This document shows positions 44,406 through 53,457 of a stretch of DNA of 60,165 bases, piece after piece. The notes beneath the pieces were generated by a model. That model ran no database searches and was not told where the DNA came from. It saw only the letters and a program-made list of their open reading frames with translations. Positions within the stretch are counted from its first letter, which is position 1. The number at the start of each line of letters is the position of its first letter. This DNA comes from an uncultured Hyphomicrobiales bacterium. GTDB taxonomy: Bacteria > Pseudomonadota > Alphaproteobacteria > Rhizobiales > Beijerinckiaceae. The stretch spans positions 1 to 60,165 of the forward strand of contig CAIUWR010000086.1 in the NCBI GenBank assembly GCA_903902915.1, written 5' to 3'. The position numbers and the translations under genes were made by a program.

Positions 44406-45035
44406 ATGATGACCGCAACTACGCTCGACACAGACGATACGGATGTCATCAGCCGCGAAACAATCCCTGCGGGCGGGCGATGGTCACGGCGCCTGGAGAC
44501 CGGGCAAAGGCTCAAGATCATCGACCTCGAGGGCCAGCAGGCCGTGGATTTTCTTTGCTATGCAGCCGACCTTCCACTCGATCGCATGAACCTGCCTAAT
44601 ACAATTAAACTCAACAAGTCACTTTATATCACTCAGGGCTGCAAGATCTATTCGGACCACGCCAAAGTGCTGTTCACGGTGACGCAGGACACCTGCGGCT
44701 TTCACGACACGCTCGCAGGCTGTTGCAGCAACGAAATTGACCTTCTGCGCTACAAGGTAAAAAAAACTACAAGCTGCCGGGCCAATTTTATCGCCGAGCT
44801 TGCGACCTGGTCGATGGGGCCGTCCGAGATTGTCTCCAACATCAATTTCTTCATGCGTGTTGCATTCAAGGCGGACGGACATGTCGAGATTGCCGATGGC
44901 GTCTCAAAACCGGGCGATTATGTTGAGCTGTTGGCGGACACGTCAGTCATCGCGATGCTCTCGAATTGCCCGCAAGAGCATAATCCGGCGGCAGGGCTGA
45001 AGCCGACGCCCATCGAGGTGATCGTTTACAAATAG
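44406..45035 (+). CDS. Third DUF1989 protein (carboxyguanidine-deiminase-like), transporter-linked
   Basis: A 209-residue DUF1989 protein. It shares with the protein at 36662 the blocks KIIDLEGQQAVDFLCY, TQDTCGFHDTLAGCCSNE, MGPSEIVSNINFFMRVAF and SNCPQEHNP, so the putative metal-site Cys and His are kept. Unlike the deiminase pair it has no obvious partner subunit. It follows an amino-acid-type ABC transporter by about 50 bp behind an AGGAG site. It may act alone on an imported guanidino or amidino compound. ATG 44409 is an equally good start. Confidence 0.85.
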   Translation: MMTATTLDTDDTDVISRETIPAGGRWSRRLETGQRLKIIDLEGQQAVDFLCYAADLPLDRMNLPNTIKLNKSLYITQGCKIYSDHAKVLFTVTQDTCGFHDTLAGCCSNEIDLLRYKVKKTTSCRANFIAELATWSMGPSEIVSNINFFMRVAFKADGHVEIADGVSKPGDYVELLADTSVIAMLSNCPQEHNPAAGLKPTPIEVIVYK

Positions 45036-45085
45036 CGCGCCCAGCTCTGCCTTGGTTCACCTATTCGCCCTTCGGAGAAACACGC

Positions 45086-46336
45086 ATGTCGGAGCAAACT
45101 TCCCTACCCTACGATCTGATCATCGAAGGCGGACGCATGGTGGATCCGGCGCAAGAGATTGATGGGGTCTTCGATATAGCCATCACGGATGGCCGCATCG
45201 CAGCCATTTGCGCTGATCTTGGCGGCCATAGTGCAAAGTCGCGGATTTCGGCGCATGGCCACATCGTGACGCCGGGCCTTATCGACCTGCATGTGCATGT
45301 CTACGAATATGTGACCAACTTCGGTGTCTGGGCCGATGACGCGGGCGTGGACGCCGGCGTCACCACCATCGTCGATCAGGGCAGCTCCGGCGCATGGACC
45401 TTCGGCGGATTCATGGCCCATGTGGTAAAGGCCGCGCGCACACAGGTGCTGGCCTTCCCCTCCATCAATCTGCTGGGCGCCATCAAGGGCGGCATGGAGG
45501 GGCCGAGGCTCCATAATCCCGACCTCGTGGATGTGGAGGAGCTGGTCAAGCTCGCGGCCGATCATCCCCAGCATGTGCGCGGTTTCAAATGCCACGCGGA
45601 ATCGGGCAGCATGTCGCACTGGGGCACGGATGTGCTGAAAGTCGCCGCGGAAGTCGGGCGGCTCACCGGCCTGCCGCTCTATGTGCATACGGGCGAGCTG
45701 TTCCCCGTCATCGAGGCCACGCGGCCCAATACCCGCGATGTTGTCCCCGCCGTTCTTCCGCTGCTGAAGGCGGGCGATGTGCTGGCCCATATCTACAGCG
45801 CCATGCCCGATGGCATCGTGGGCCGCGAGGGGGACATTCCCGAGGTGGTCCATCAGGCGCGAGCGGCGGGGGTTCTGTTCGACATCGGCTTTGGCGTGAA
45901 CTTCAGCTACCGCATCGCGCGCAAGATGATCGCGGCGGGGATCTATCCCGATACGATCAGCAGCGACGCCCATGGCGACTTCAACGGGTACCACGATGAT
46001 TCCGGCATGGACTACAGCCTCTGCGGCGCCATGACGAGGCTTCTGGCGCTTGGGATGCCGCTGGACAGGATCATCGCCGCGACCACCATCCGCCCCGCGA
46101 CAGTGCTGGGCGCGCAGAACCGGATCGGCTCTCTGCGACCGGGCATGGAAGCCAACGTCACGATCCTCGAGCCGCGCCAAGGCGCCTGGGACATGGATGA
46201 CGGACAGCGTGATCGGATCACGGTCCAGACCCGCCTCATCCCAGCAAAGGTCGTTCTAAAGGGCGAGGTCATCACTCCCAGCTGCCGCCTCATGCGCGAC
46301 CTGCTCGGACCGGACACGGCGCTGGCGGCGGAATGA
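45086..46336 (+). CDS. Amidohydrolase/deacetylase-family metallohydrolase
   Basis: A 416-residue dihydroorotase-like amidohydrolase. Metal ligands are in DLHVHVYEY and YVHTGELFP, the probable carboxylated Lys is in GFKCHAES, and the catalytic Asp is in TISSDAHGDF. This branch (amidohydrolase/deacetylase family) includes enzymes acting on N-acyl or cyclic amides. It is about 40 percent alike by eye to the protein at 51581-52852. Its stop overlaps the following binding-protein homologue as ATGA, so the two gene products probably work in one process. Confidence 0.87.
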   Translation: MSEQTSLPYDLIIEGGRMVDPAQEIDGVFDIAITDGRIAAICADLGGHSAKSRISAHGHIVTPGLIDLHVHVYEYVTNFGVWADDAGVDAGVTTIVDQGSSGAWTFGGFMAHVVKAARTQVLAFPSINLLGAIKGGMEGPRLHNPDLVDVEELVKLAADHPQHVRGFKCHAESGSMSHWGTDVLKVAAEVGRLTGLPLYVHTGELFPVIEATRPNTRDVVPAVLPLLKAGDVLAHIYSAMPDGIVGREGDIPEVVHQARAAGVLFDIGFGVNFSYRIARKMIAAGIYPDTISSDAHGDFNGYHDDSGMDYSLCGAMTRLLALGMPLDRIIAATTIRPATVLGAQNRIGSLRPGMEANVTILEPRQGAWDMDDGQRDRITVQTRLIPAKVVLKGEVITPSCRLMRDLLGPDTALAAE

Positions 46337-47280
46337 CCATGAAAATCGCAAGGATCGCCGTCCCCGATTTCGTCACTAACTCCTACTTTCCGGCCATTGC
46401 GGCGGTGGAGCTGGGGCTCTTCGCCAAAGAGGGCGTAGAGGCACGTTATGAACTGATCTTCCCCAACAACCGCGCCTATGAAGTCTTGCGCGACGGCGGG
46501 GTGGATTTCGTCGCGGGGCCTGCTCATGCCCTACTGCCCGCCTTTCCGGAATGGCGCGGCGCGAAATTGCTGGTTGCGCTGTCGCAGGGCACCTTCTGGA
46601 TGCTCGTCATGCGCGCGGATTTCGCTGGGGCTCCCGGCGATGTGAATGCGCTCAAGGGCAAAAGGATCGGCGCCGCCCCCTTCGTCGACCTCACCCTGAA
46701 ACAACTGCTCATCGATGCCGGCGTGGATATGGTGGCTGATGATGTGCAGATTGTGCCGGTGCCGGGCGCTCATGATCCCGGCGTCTCGTTTGGCGTGCAC
46801 GCTGCGAAGGCGCTGGCGGAGGGGCATATCGACGGATTTTGGGCCAACGCCATGGGCGCGGAGAATGCGGTCCAGAGTGGGGTCGGCAAGGTGATCCTCG
46901 ACGTCAGGCGCGGTCTTGGGCCAGCGGCGGCTTTCCACTACACAATCCCCGTACTGGCGACGACCGACCAGGCCATCGCGCGTGATCCGGATCTGATCGC
47001 CAGCGGAATGCGCGCCGTCATGGCGGCGCAACGGGCGCTGAAGGCGGACCCGGGCCTCGCGGCCCAGATCGGCGCGAAGCTGTTCCCGAAGGCCGAGGCG
47101 GCGTTGATCGGCAACGTGGTGGCTCGCGATCTGCCCTTTTATGCGCCAGACATTACCGATGCGGCCGTGGCGGGTCTGGTGCGCTTCACGCGGGCGGTCG
47201 GGATGCTGAAGGGCTCGCCGACACGCGCGGACATGGTGGCCGAGGCCTTCAGCCCCCTGTGGAGCGCGCCTATTCCCTGA
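46333..47280 (+). CDS. NMT1/SsuA-like binding-protein homologue without signal peptide
   Basis: A 315-residue type II periplasmic-binding-protein fold that starts directly with MTMKIARIAVPDFVTNSYF and lacks any signal sequence. FPEWRGAKLLVALSQGTFW, DGFWANAMGAENAV and LDVRRGLGP define the subfamily shared with 4524-5456 and 53450-54385. It is translationally coupled to a metallo-amidohydrolase and has no permease nearby. The cytoplasmic location is inferred from the missing signal. An alternative ATG lies two codons in. Its 3' end overlaps the convergent fused CoxS-CoxG gene by 11 bp. Confidence 0.78.
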   Translation: MTMKIARIAVPDFVTNSYFPAIAAVELGLFAKEGVEARYELIFPNNRAYEVLRDGGVDFVAGPAHALLPAFPEWRGAKLLVALSQGTFWMLVMRADFAGAPGDVNALKGKRIGAAPFVDLTLKQLLIDAGVDMVADDVQIVPVPGAHDPGVSFGVHAAKALAEGHIDGFWANAMGAENAVQSGVGKVILDVRRGLGPAAAFHYTIPVLATTDQAIARDPDLIASGMRAVMAAQRALKADPGLAAQIGAKLFPKAEAALIGNVVARDLPFYAPDITDAAVAGLVRFTRAVGMLKGSPTRADMVAEAFSPLWSAPIP

Positions 47281-48415
47281 ACAGGGCGCGGCGCAGGGCG
47301 GCGACCATGGCGCCCAGAAGCATCGAGAGGCCGAAACCGCCGGTCTCAATCGAAACGTCCTTGCCCTCCGCCAACAGCTGCACGTTGTTCGCGAAGAGCT
47401 TCAATAGGCGATCAACGATCTCGGCGATCAGCCTTGCGCGCGCGAACTGCGCCAGCGGGCCGATGATCTTGTATGTGATGTCCACAACGAGCAGGGAGGC
47501 GTCCGCCCCTTCGGCCGCTGTACTAAAGGCCACCTTGCCCTGCGCGCGCGAACGGCTGGCGCCATCGTCTCCCATGCCGCTGACCATGCCGCTTTTGGCC
47601 ACGCCATCAAAAGCGACTTTCCCGCGCCCGGCGAAACGCGCGCTCACGGCCCCGATCGTGACGGTGAAGGATCCTGCCACCAGCCCCTCCGGCGAGACGC
47701 TGTCCACCTTCGCGCCGGGGAAACATTTCGCGACCGTCATGGGGTCGGAAATGATGCTCCAGAGGCGCTCCTGCGAGGCCTGCACAGTCACCGAGCGGCT
47801 GAGCGTCACGCCACCGACGATCTCTTCATCGGCGCTTGCGCTCTGCTGCGGCAGGCTGCTTTCAGGCGCGGCCACAGCGGCGAGAGCCGGAGCTTTTGCG
47901 CCCGATGGCGCTGTGCGCGCCAATTGCGCGAATTCGTGCGCATGCGGCCCCTGCGCCAGCACATCGCGGATCGCCTCCACAATGCCCGCATAGCCCGTGC
48001 AGCGGCACAGATTGCCCGCCAGTTCCTCCCGAATGCGCGCCTCGTCGGCGCCGGGAAGCCGGGTCACGATGTCATAGGCGGTGGCGAGCATGCCCGGCGT
48101 GCAATAGCCGCACTGCAGGGCGTGATGGGCGGTGAAAGCCGCGCGAAGGCGCGCCATGACCGGATCATCCTGCAGCCCCTCGATGGTGCGCACATCGGCG
48201 CCGCCGCAACTGACCGCGAAGGTCAGGCAGGAGCGCACCGGCCTGCCCTCGACAAAGAGCGTGCAGGCGCCGCAGACCCCGTGCTCGCAGCCGATATGGG
48301 TGGCGGTGAGGTTCAGGCTCTCGCGCAGGAAATCGGCCAGATGGGTGCGGGGCTCCACGGAAGCCGAGACTGCCTGTCCATTGACGCTGAGGGTGGTGGT
48401 CGCTGTCACGGTCAA
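47270..48415 (-). CDS. Fused 2Fe-2S small subunit and CoxG (SRPBCC) protein of a molybdenum hydroxylase
   Basis: A 381-residue fusion. Residues about 1-165 form a CoxS-type subunit with a plant-type [2Fe-2S] site (CEHGVCGACTLF with C in VRSCLTF) and a second site (QCGYCTPGML and NLCRCTGYAGIVEA). After an Ala-rich linker, residues about 205-350 form a CoxG/SRPBCC domain (WSIISDPMTVAKCFPGAKVD). A short hydrophobic C-terminal helix may anchor it to the membrane, as CoxG does. CoxG normally is a separate protein that recruits the enzyme to the membrane. Confidence 0.9.
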   Translation of the reverse strand: MTVTATTTLSVNGQAVSASVEPRTHLADFLRESLNLTATHIGCEHGVCGACTLFVEGRPVRSCLTFAVSCGGADVRTIEGLQDDPVMARLRAAFTAHHALQCGYCTPGMLATAYDIVTRLPGADEARIREELAGNLCRCTGYAGIVEAIRDVLAQGPHAHEFAQLARTAPSGAKAPALAAVAAPESSLPQQSASADEEIVGGVTLSRSVTVQASQERLWSIISDPMTVAKCFPGAKVDSVSPEGLVAGSFTVTIGAVSARFAGRGKVAFDGVAKSGMVSGMGDDGASRSRAQGKVAFSTAAEGADASLLVVDITYKIIGPLAQFARARLIAEIVDRLLKLFANNVQLLAEGKDVSIETGGFGLSMLLGAMVAALRRALFRE

Positions 48416-49227
48416 TCCCTTTCGCCCCTGGCGATGGCGAGCGCCCGGGTTACCGCCGCCACATGCAGGCCCAGCCCTTCATCGCCGCGTCCCGGCAGCG
48501 CCTGCGCCACCGCGTCGCGAATGGATCTCCGCCCGGCGAGAATCTCCTCGGGATCGCTCAGGAAGGCGGGCGTGGTTTCGATGGCGCCGATCAAAATGCA
48601 AATATCGCCGCGCTGCGCGTCCACCAGCACCGACGCGCTGGCCTGCGCGAAGTCCCCCGCCTTGCGGCAGAACTTCCAGTAGCCCCAGCGGGCGTCCGGC
48701 GTGCGGCGCAGGATGCGCAGTCCCGCGATGATTTCGTCGGGCGCCAGCGCCGTCGTGTAGGAGCCGGTCATGAACTGGGAGGCAGCGATGGCGCGCGCCC
48801 CGCCAGGCCCCGCCACCAGCACGGAACTTCCCAGCGCCATCATGATGTTCACCCAATCGGCGGCCGGGTCCGCATGGGCGAGGCTGCCGCCAATCGTGCC
48901 ACGGTTGCGCACCGCACGATAAGCGATATGCCGGGCCGCGGCGCTCAACCAGCCGGGGGTAGGATCGGGAACGACGCAGTCTTCAATCTGCGCATGGGTG
49001 ACGCAAGCGCCATAGACGATAGCGTCGTCCTCCACCTGCGCGCCTTGAAGGTCTGGCGTGTTGGAGAGGTCCACCAACAGCTCTGGCCTCGCCAGACGCA
49101 GGTTAAGCATAGGACCAAGCGACTGGCCGCCAGCCATCGGCTTGGCGCGCCCCTCAGCGCGCGCAAGAGCGGCAGCGGCGGCGTCAGCAGTGCTGGCGAT
49201 GTGATAGGCGAAGGGCGCGGGCTTCAT
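48412..49227 (-). CDS. FAD-binding medium subunit of a xanthine dehydrogenase-family enzyme (CoxM type)
   Basis: A 271-residue CoxM/CutM-type subunit. The two FAD motifs are AGGQSLGPMLNLRLARP (residues about 32-48) and RNRGTIGGSLAHADPAADW (about 107-125). It passes electrons from the iron-sulfur subunit to the acceptor. It overlaps both the large-subunit gene upstream and the small-subunit gene downstream by 4 bp, which implies a fixed-ratio complex. Confidence 0.92.
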   Translation of the reverse strand: MKPAPFAYHIASTADAAAAALARAEGRAKPMAGGQSLGPMLNLRLARPELLVDLSNTPDLQGAQVEDDAIVYGACVTHAQIEDCVVPDPTPGWLSAAARHIAYRAVRNRGTIGGSLAHADPAADWVNIMMALGSSVLVAGPGGARAIAASQFMTGSYTTALAPDEIIAGLRILRRTPDARWGYWKFCRKAGDFAQASASVLVDAQRGDICILIGAIETTPAFLSDPEEILAGRRSIRDAVAQALPGRGDEGLGLHVAAVTRALAIARGERD

Positions 49228-51569
49228 GCTTGCGCCTTTACGTTGGCGAGACTTGCGCGCACCCGGGCGGGCGTGATCGGCAATTCCAGCATCTCAATGC
49301 CGAACGAGGCCAGCGCATCATTGATCGCGTTGGCGATGGCGGCGGGCGGCCCGATGGCGCCCCCTTCCCCCAAGCCTTTCTGGCCGAAGCGGCTGAGCGG
49401 CGAGGGCGTCTCCATATGCTCCAGCTTGATATTGGGCATCTCCACAGCGCCGGGCAGATGATAATCGGCGAGGGTGGCGGCCAGCGGCTGGCCCTCCTTG
49501 TTGTAAAGCATCTCCTCATAGAGCGCGGTGCCGATCCCCTGCGCCGCGCCACCGTAGATCTGGCCATCGACGACCATGGGATTCACCAGCACGCCGCCAT
49601 CTTCAACGATAGCGTAATCGAGAATTTCAATGCCGCCCGTCGCAGGATCCACCGCCACCACCGCCGCATGGCTGGCGTAGGAGAAGGTGCCGCTGTCGCG
49701 CAGGGGCTTGTAGCCCTGGGTCACTTCGAGGCCCGCCGGGTCCACATGGGCGGGCAAGTCCTGCGGTCTGCGATACCAGACCTTCGCCACATCCTGAAAG
49801 CTGATCTCGCCGGCGCCGCAGGTCGCCTTGCCATCGCCCAGCACAATGTCGGCGGGATCAGCCTGCAACAGATGGGCAGCGATGGCGCGCACGCGCTCCG
49901 CCAGCACATCGCAGGCAGCCGCCACCGCGCCGCCCGCCATGACCATGCAACGCGAGCCCCAGGTGCCCGTGGAATAGGGCGTGATCGCCGTATCGCCATG
50001 GACGACCTTAACCTTGTGGGGATCAATGCCCAGCACCTCGCAGGCCACCTGCGCCAGCGTGGTCTCGAGGCTCTGGCCGTGGCTCTGCACGCCCACGCGC
50101 AATTCCAGCCCACCATCGGGCGTCAGCCGCGCATTTGCCTGTTCGAAGCCGGGAACCATAGGAATGCCCCAGCCGGAATAAACCGAGGTGCCATGTGCGC
50201 CCTGCTCGCAATAGACGGAGAAGCCGACGCCGATCCGGCGACCATCCGGCTCACCGGCCAGTTGGCGCGCACGTACGCCCTCCAAATCAATCGCCGCCAC
50301 ACAGCGCCGAAGGGATTCAGGATAATCGCCGCTATCGAAAAACTTGTTGGTGATGTTGGTGAAGGGCATCTCCTCCGGCTGGGCGAGATTCTTCATGCGA
50401 AACGCCACCGGGTCCATGCCGATTTCGCGCGCCAGAAGATCCATCAGCACTTCCATGGCGAAGCAGACGCCCGTGCGCGCCACGCCTCGGTAGGGCAGGA
50501 TTGGCGGCTTGTTGGAGGCGATGGAGCGCGTGTGGCAGCGGTATCCAGCAAAGCTATAGGGGCCGGGCAGAATGCTGGCGATCTGCGCCGCTTCCAGACA
50601 GGCGGAGAAGGGATAGAGCGAATAGGCGCCGGAATCGACGATGGCCTCGCAATCCACCGCCACAAGGGTGCCATCGCGATTGGCGTAGCCGGTGATTTCA
50701 TAGTGATGCTCGCGGCAGTTGGCGTTGCCGGTCAACTGCTCGCGGCGATCCTCGATCCAGCGCATAGGGCGCTTGAGATGCATGGCGAGATAGGCGAGGC
50801 ACACTTCCTCGCGCAGCAATATGCCCTTGTAGCCGAAGCCCCCGCCCACATCAGGCGCCACCACGCGGATCATGCCCTGCGGACAACCCAGACATTCGGC
50901 GAGCCCGTTGCGAACGATATGGGGCATCTGGGTGGAGGAATAGACGACGAGCTGTTCGACATGGGCGTCCCAATAAGCGACGACGCCCCTGCCCTCCATG
51001 GGCGCCATATGCTGGCGCGCCGTGCGCAGGACACGCGACACCTTCAGATCGGCCTTTTCCGCCACCGCGAAATTGGTCTCGACAAAGGTTTCCAGAAAGA
51101 CGTTTTCGCTCCAGCCCTCATGCACCAGCGGCGCGTCCGCATCGCAGGCGCGGGTCATTTCGGAGATGGCGGGAAGCTCGTCGAGTTCGAGCATGACGAG
51201 ATCGGCGATATCCTCCGCCTCCGCCCGGCTACCGGCGACGCAGGCGGCCAGCGGCTCGCCCACGAAGCGCACCTTGTCCCAGGCGAGGATGGGCTCCACC
51301 GAACTCTTGAAACCGGGCAAGCCCGAGTCGGCCCGGATCCCGGACACGCCCACAAGATCAGCGCTGACGAAGACGCTGCCCGCCATTTGCCCTGGCTTCG
51401 CCACAGAGCGCACCCGCGCATGGGCGACGGGGCTGCGCACGAAGGCCACGTCCAGCATGCCCGGCAGCTTGATGTCGGCGATGAAGCGCCCGCGTCCGCG
51501 CAACAGGCGATCATCCTCAAGCCGGGGCAAGGAAGCCCCGACGCCTTGCGCTGTTTTCACAATGGACAT
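49224..51569 (-). CDS. Molybdopterin-binding large subunit of a xanthine dehydrogenase-family hydroxylase (CoxL type)
   Basis: A 781-residue molybdenum hydroxylase large subunit. The molybdopterin motif is in DVGGGFGYKGILLREE, the active-site loop is PYRGVARTGVCFAME and the catalytic Glu is in GQKGLGEGGAIGPP. The loop lacks the Cys-bearing VAYxCSFR of CO dehydrogenase, so this is a form-II or N-heterocycle hydroxylase rather than a CO oxidiser. It lies 11 bp behind the amidohydrolase gene, suggesting hydroxylation and ring opening in sequence. Confidence 0.92.
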   Translation of the reverse strand: MSIVKTAQGVGASLPRLEDDRLLRGRGRFIADIKLPGMLDVAFVRSPVAHARVRSVAKPGQMAGSVFVSADLVGVSGIRADSGLPGFKSSVEPILAWDKVRFVGEPLAACVAGSRAEAEDIADLVMLELDELPAISEMTRACDADAPLVHEGWSENVFLETFVETNFAVAEKADLKVSRVLRTARQHMAPMEGRGVVAYWDAHVEQLVVYSSTQMPHIVRNGLAECLGCPQGMIRVVAPDVGGGFGYKGILLREEVCLAYLAMHLKRPMRWIEDRREQLTGNANCREHHYEITGYANRDGTLVAVDCEAIVDSGAYSLYPFSACLEAAQIASILPGPYSFAGYRCHTRSIASNKPPILPYRGVARTGVCFAMEVLMDLLAREIGMDPVAFRMKNLAQPEEMPFTNITNKFFDSGDYPESLRRCVAAIDLEGVRARQLAGEPDGRRIGVGFSVYCEQGAHGTSVYSGWGIPMVPGFEQANARLTPDGGLELRVGVQSHGQSLETTLAQVACEVLGIDPHKVKVVHGDTAITPYSTGTWGSRCMVMAGGAVAAACDVLAERVRAIAAHLLQADPADIVLGDGKATCGAGEISFQDVAKVWYRRPQDLPAHVDPAGLEVTQGYKPLRDSGTFSYASHAAVVAVDPATGGIEILDYAIVEDGGVLVNPMVVDGQIYGGAAQGIGTALYEEMLYNKEGQPLAATLADYHLPGAVEMPNIKLEHMETPSPLSRFGQKGLGEGGAIGPPAAIANAINDALASFGIEMLELPITPARVRASLANVKAQA

Positions 51570-51580
51570 GGGCGAGCGCT

Positions 51581-52852
51581 CTAAACGTAGAACGGAGGCG
51601 GGATCAGCGGCGAATCCGACTCGAACATCCGGCCTTCGCGCAGGCAGAAGCGCGGCGTGACCAGCGTGTCGGTCACCACATCAACGCCGCTGTTGTCGGA
51701 GAGTTTGAAGCGCCCGCTGACCAGCTCCATCACGCTGACATCAGCGACCTTGCCGACGGCAAGGCTGCCGATCTCGTCTTCCATGTGCAGCAGTTTGGCG
51801 GGGTTCATGGTGACGGTGGCGATAACTTCATCAAGGGACAGACCCAGCGCCAGAAGTTCGGTCATGGCGATGCTGAGGCTGAAGGGCGCTGCGCCTGCGA
51901 AGGGGTTGGACTCGCGCTCATCCGCGTCGAGACCTTCGGCGGGGATCCGAACATTGTAGCCATGCAGATCGGCGCCCAGCGTGAAGGGGCGAACGCCCGC
52001 ATCGAGCACCCGCTTGGCCATCTCGAAACTAAAATGCGAGCCATGGCCCACATCGACGAGCACACCGCGATCAAGCGCCTCGAAGACGACGGGATGGACC
52101 TCGCCGGTCTCCATGGAGACGAAGCCGCCGGGATGGCGGGTGAAGGGATGGGCCAGCACATCGCCGGGGTCCATGAGCGGAACGAGCGCGCGGATCAGCT
52201 CATCCGCATCGGGAACATCGCCTTCTTCAACGGAAGGCCACATCTGGCCCAGATGGATATAGAGCGGCAACTCGGACTGGCGCGCGATCTCCTTGGCGAG
52301 CTTGAGCACATCGAGCCCCCAGCGCGAGGCGCCGCCGATTTCCGCATGGCCCTTGATGCCGCGCACGATGTCGCGATTGGCGCGGGCCACCCGCACGGTA
52401 TGGTCTACATTGATGCCGGAGGGGCCATGGAGATCGGGGTAGAGGTGCCCCTCCATGCCACCCACGAGATAGCAGGAAATGTAGCAGAGCGTGCGGCTGT
52501 CGGCCTTGTTGGCGAGAAAGTGCTTGAACCCACCCAGCGTCATGCAGCTGGGGCCGCCCTGATCCACCAGGGTCGTGACGCCGGAGCGCACGCCCACGAG
52601 ATCGGGATTGAGACCGAATTTGCCAGTCACATGCTGGTAGACATGGGCATGGGTGTCGATGAGCCCCGCCGTGACGATCTTGCCGGAGACGTCGATTTTC
52701 TGTGAGGCGGCCCCGCTCGACAGATCCGGCCCCACAGCCGCGATGCGGCCATCGGTGACGCCGATGTCGAACTTGCCATGGCGCCCGGTGGCGGGGTCCA
52801 CCACGGTGCCGCCATGCAGGATCGTATCGAAACGAACATTCTCTTGCGTCAT
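51581..52852 (-). CDS. Amidohydrolase/deacetylase-family metallohydrolase (second copy)
   Basis: A 423-residue paralogue of the protein at 45086-46336. Metal ligands are in GLIDTHAHVYQHV and PLYIHLGQMWP, the carboxylated-Lys candidate is in RGIKGHAEIGG and the catalytic Asp is in TLGADLHGYNV. AAGGACAAGG precedes the ATG. It is the first gene behind a consensus sigma-54 promoter and is followed at 11 bp by the molybdenum-hydroxylase genes. A cyclic amide, hydantoin-like or N-acyl substrate is plausible. Confidence 0.87.
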   Translation of the reverse strand: MTQENVRFDTILHGGTVVDPATGRHGKFDIGVTDGRIAAVGPDLSSGAASQKIDVSGKIVTAGLIDTHAHVYQHVTGKFGLNPDLVGVRSGVTTLVDQGGPSCMTLGGFKHFLANKADSRTLCYISCYLVGGMEGHLYPDLHGPSGINVDHTVRVARANRDIVRGIKGHAEIGGASRWGLDVLKLAKEIARQSELPLYIHLGQMWPSVEEGDVPDADELIRALVPLMDPGDVLAHPFTRHPGGFVSMETGEVHPVVFEALDRGVLVDVGHGSHFSFEMAKRVLDAGVRPFTLGADLHGYNVRIPAEGLDADERESNPFAGAAPFSLSIAMTELLALGLSLDEVIATVTMNPAKLLHMEDEIGSLAVGKVADVSVMELVSGRFKLSDNSGVDVVTDTLVTPRFCLREGRMFESDSPLIPPPFYV

Positions 52853-52916
52853 GCCCTTGTCCTTCTGGTCTCCAAGCCTGCGCCGTCACGGGGGCGAGCT
52901 GGAGACGGTTTCCCGA

Positions 52917-52932
52917 AGCAACCAACGTGCCA
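52917..52932 (-). promoter_or_regulatory. Consensus sigma-54 promoter for the 52852-47270 operon
   Basis: The minus strand reads TGGCACGTTGGTTGCT, an exact match to TGGCACG-N4-TTGCW. Initiation is predicted near 52905, about 50 bases upstream of the ATG at 52852. This is the best sigma-54 site in the window. Confidence 0.85.
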
Positions 52933-53067
52933 TGGGCCATGCGCCCTGCCCGCAAGCTTTGGCGCGCCAACAGGCGCCGCAGGTTTCATCCGCCATGACT
53001 AGTGATTGGCTTTCGGGCGCCAGCGCATTGCGCTCTATCGAAGATGCCTGATTATGAGGCGCCTTGC
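52933..53067. other. Intergenic DNA upstream of the sigma-54 promoter
   Basis: About 135 bp separate the promoter from the end of the small Rieske gene. An activator site would be expected here or within that gene; I could not recognise one. Confidence 0.4.
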
Positions 53068-53457
53068 TCAAGTCCTGCGGGCAGTGAGGTCCCAGGTGGT
53101 CGTCTTGCGGAAGGGCGGCGCGCGCAGGACCGCCGCCTCATCCACCTCGATGGCGCCATCGACAACGCGCACCGGATAGACCTGCAACTTCGGGATCATC
53201 CAGCCTGCGGAGACGGCGCCATCGGCGAGGGCGAAGCTGGCGAGGTGGCGCGGGCAGACCAGCCGCCCGCCTTCCAGCCGCCCATGCGAAAGATTGGCCA
53301 TCTCATGCGGACACATGGCCTGACAGGCGAAGAGGCCCTCGGGCGCATGGGCCAGCACGAGCTGCGTGCCAGCCACCGCCACCTGCAACAGCGCGTGGAG
53401 CGGGAGCGCGTCAAGGGCGGCCACTCTGACCCAGCGCGGTTCCGAATTGTCAGGCAC
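53068..53457 (-). CDS. Small Rieske [2Fe-2S] protein
   Basis: A 129-residue single Rieske domain. The cluster ligands are in AMCPHEMANLSHG and VCPRHLASFAL (C-x-H and C-x2-H). The length suits a ferredoxin-type electron carrier, or the small nitrite-reductase-like NirD/HcaC type. I chose the GTG at 53457 because it overlaps the preceding stop and begins just before the domain. It is the second gene behind a signal-less binding-protein homologue and may feed electrons to an oxygenase encoded elsewhere. Confidence 0.85.
   Translation of the reverse strand: MPDNSEPRWVRVAALDALPLHALLQVAVAGTQLVLAHAPEGLFACQAMCPHEMANLSHGRLEGGRLVCPRHLASFALADGAVSAGWMIPKLQVYPVRVVDGAIEVDEAAVLRAPPFRKTTTWDLTARRT

Noticed and set aside
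48412-51569. CO dehydrogenase (coxMSL)
   Set aside because: The large subunit lacks the Cys-containing VAYxCSFR loop required for aerobic CO oxidation, and the context is amidohydrolases.
49230-51584. Long plus-strand open frame opposite the molybdenum-hydroxylase large subunit
   Set aside because: It is a mirror of the GC-rich coding strand; the encoded sequence has no domain and the minus strand has all family motifs.
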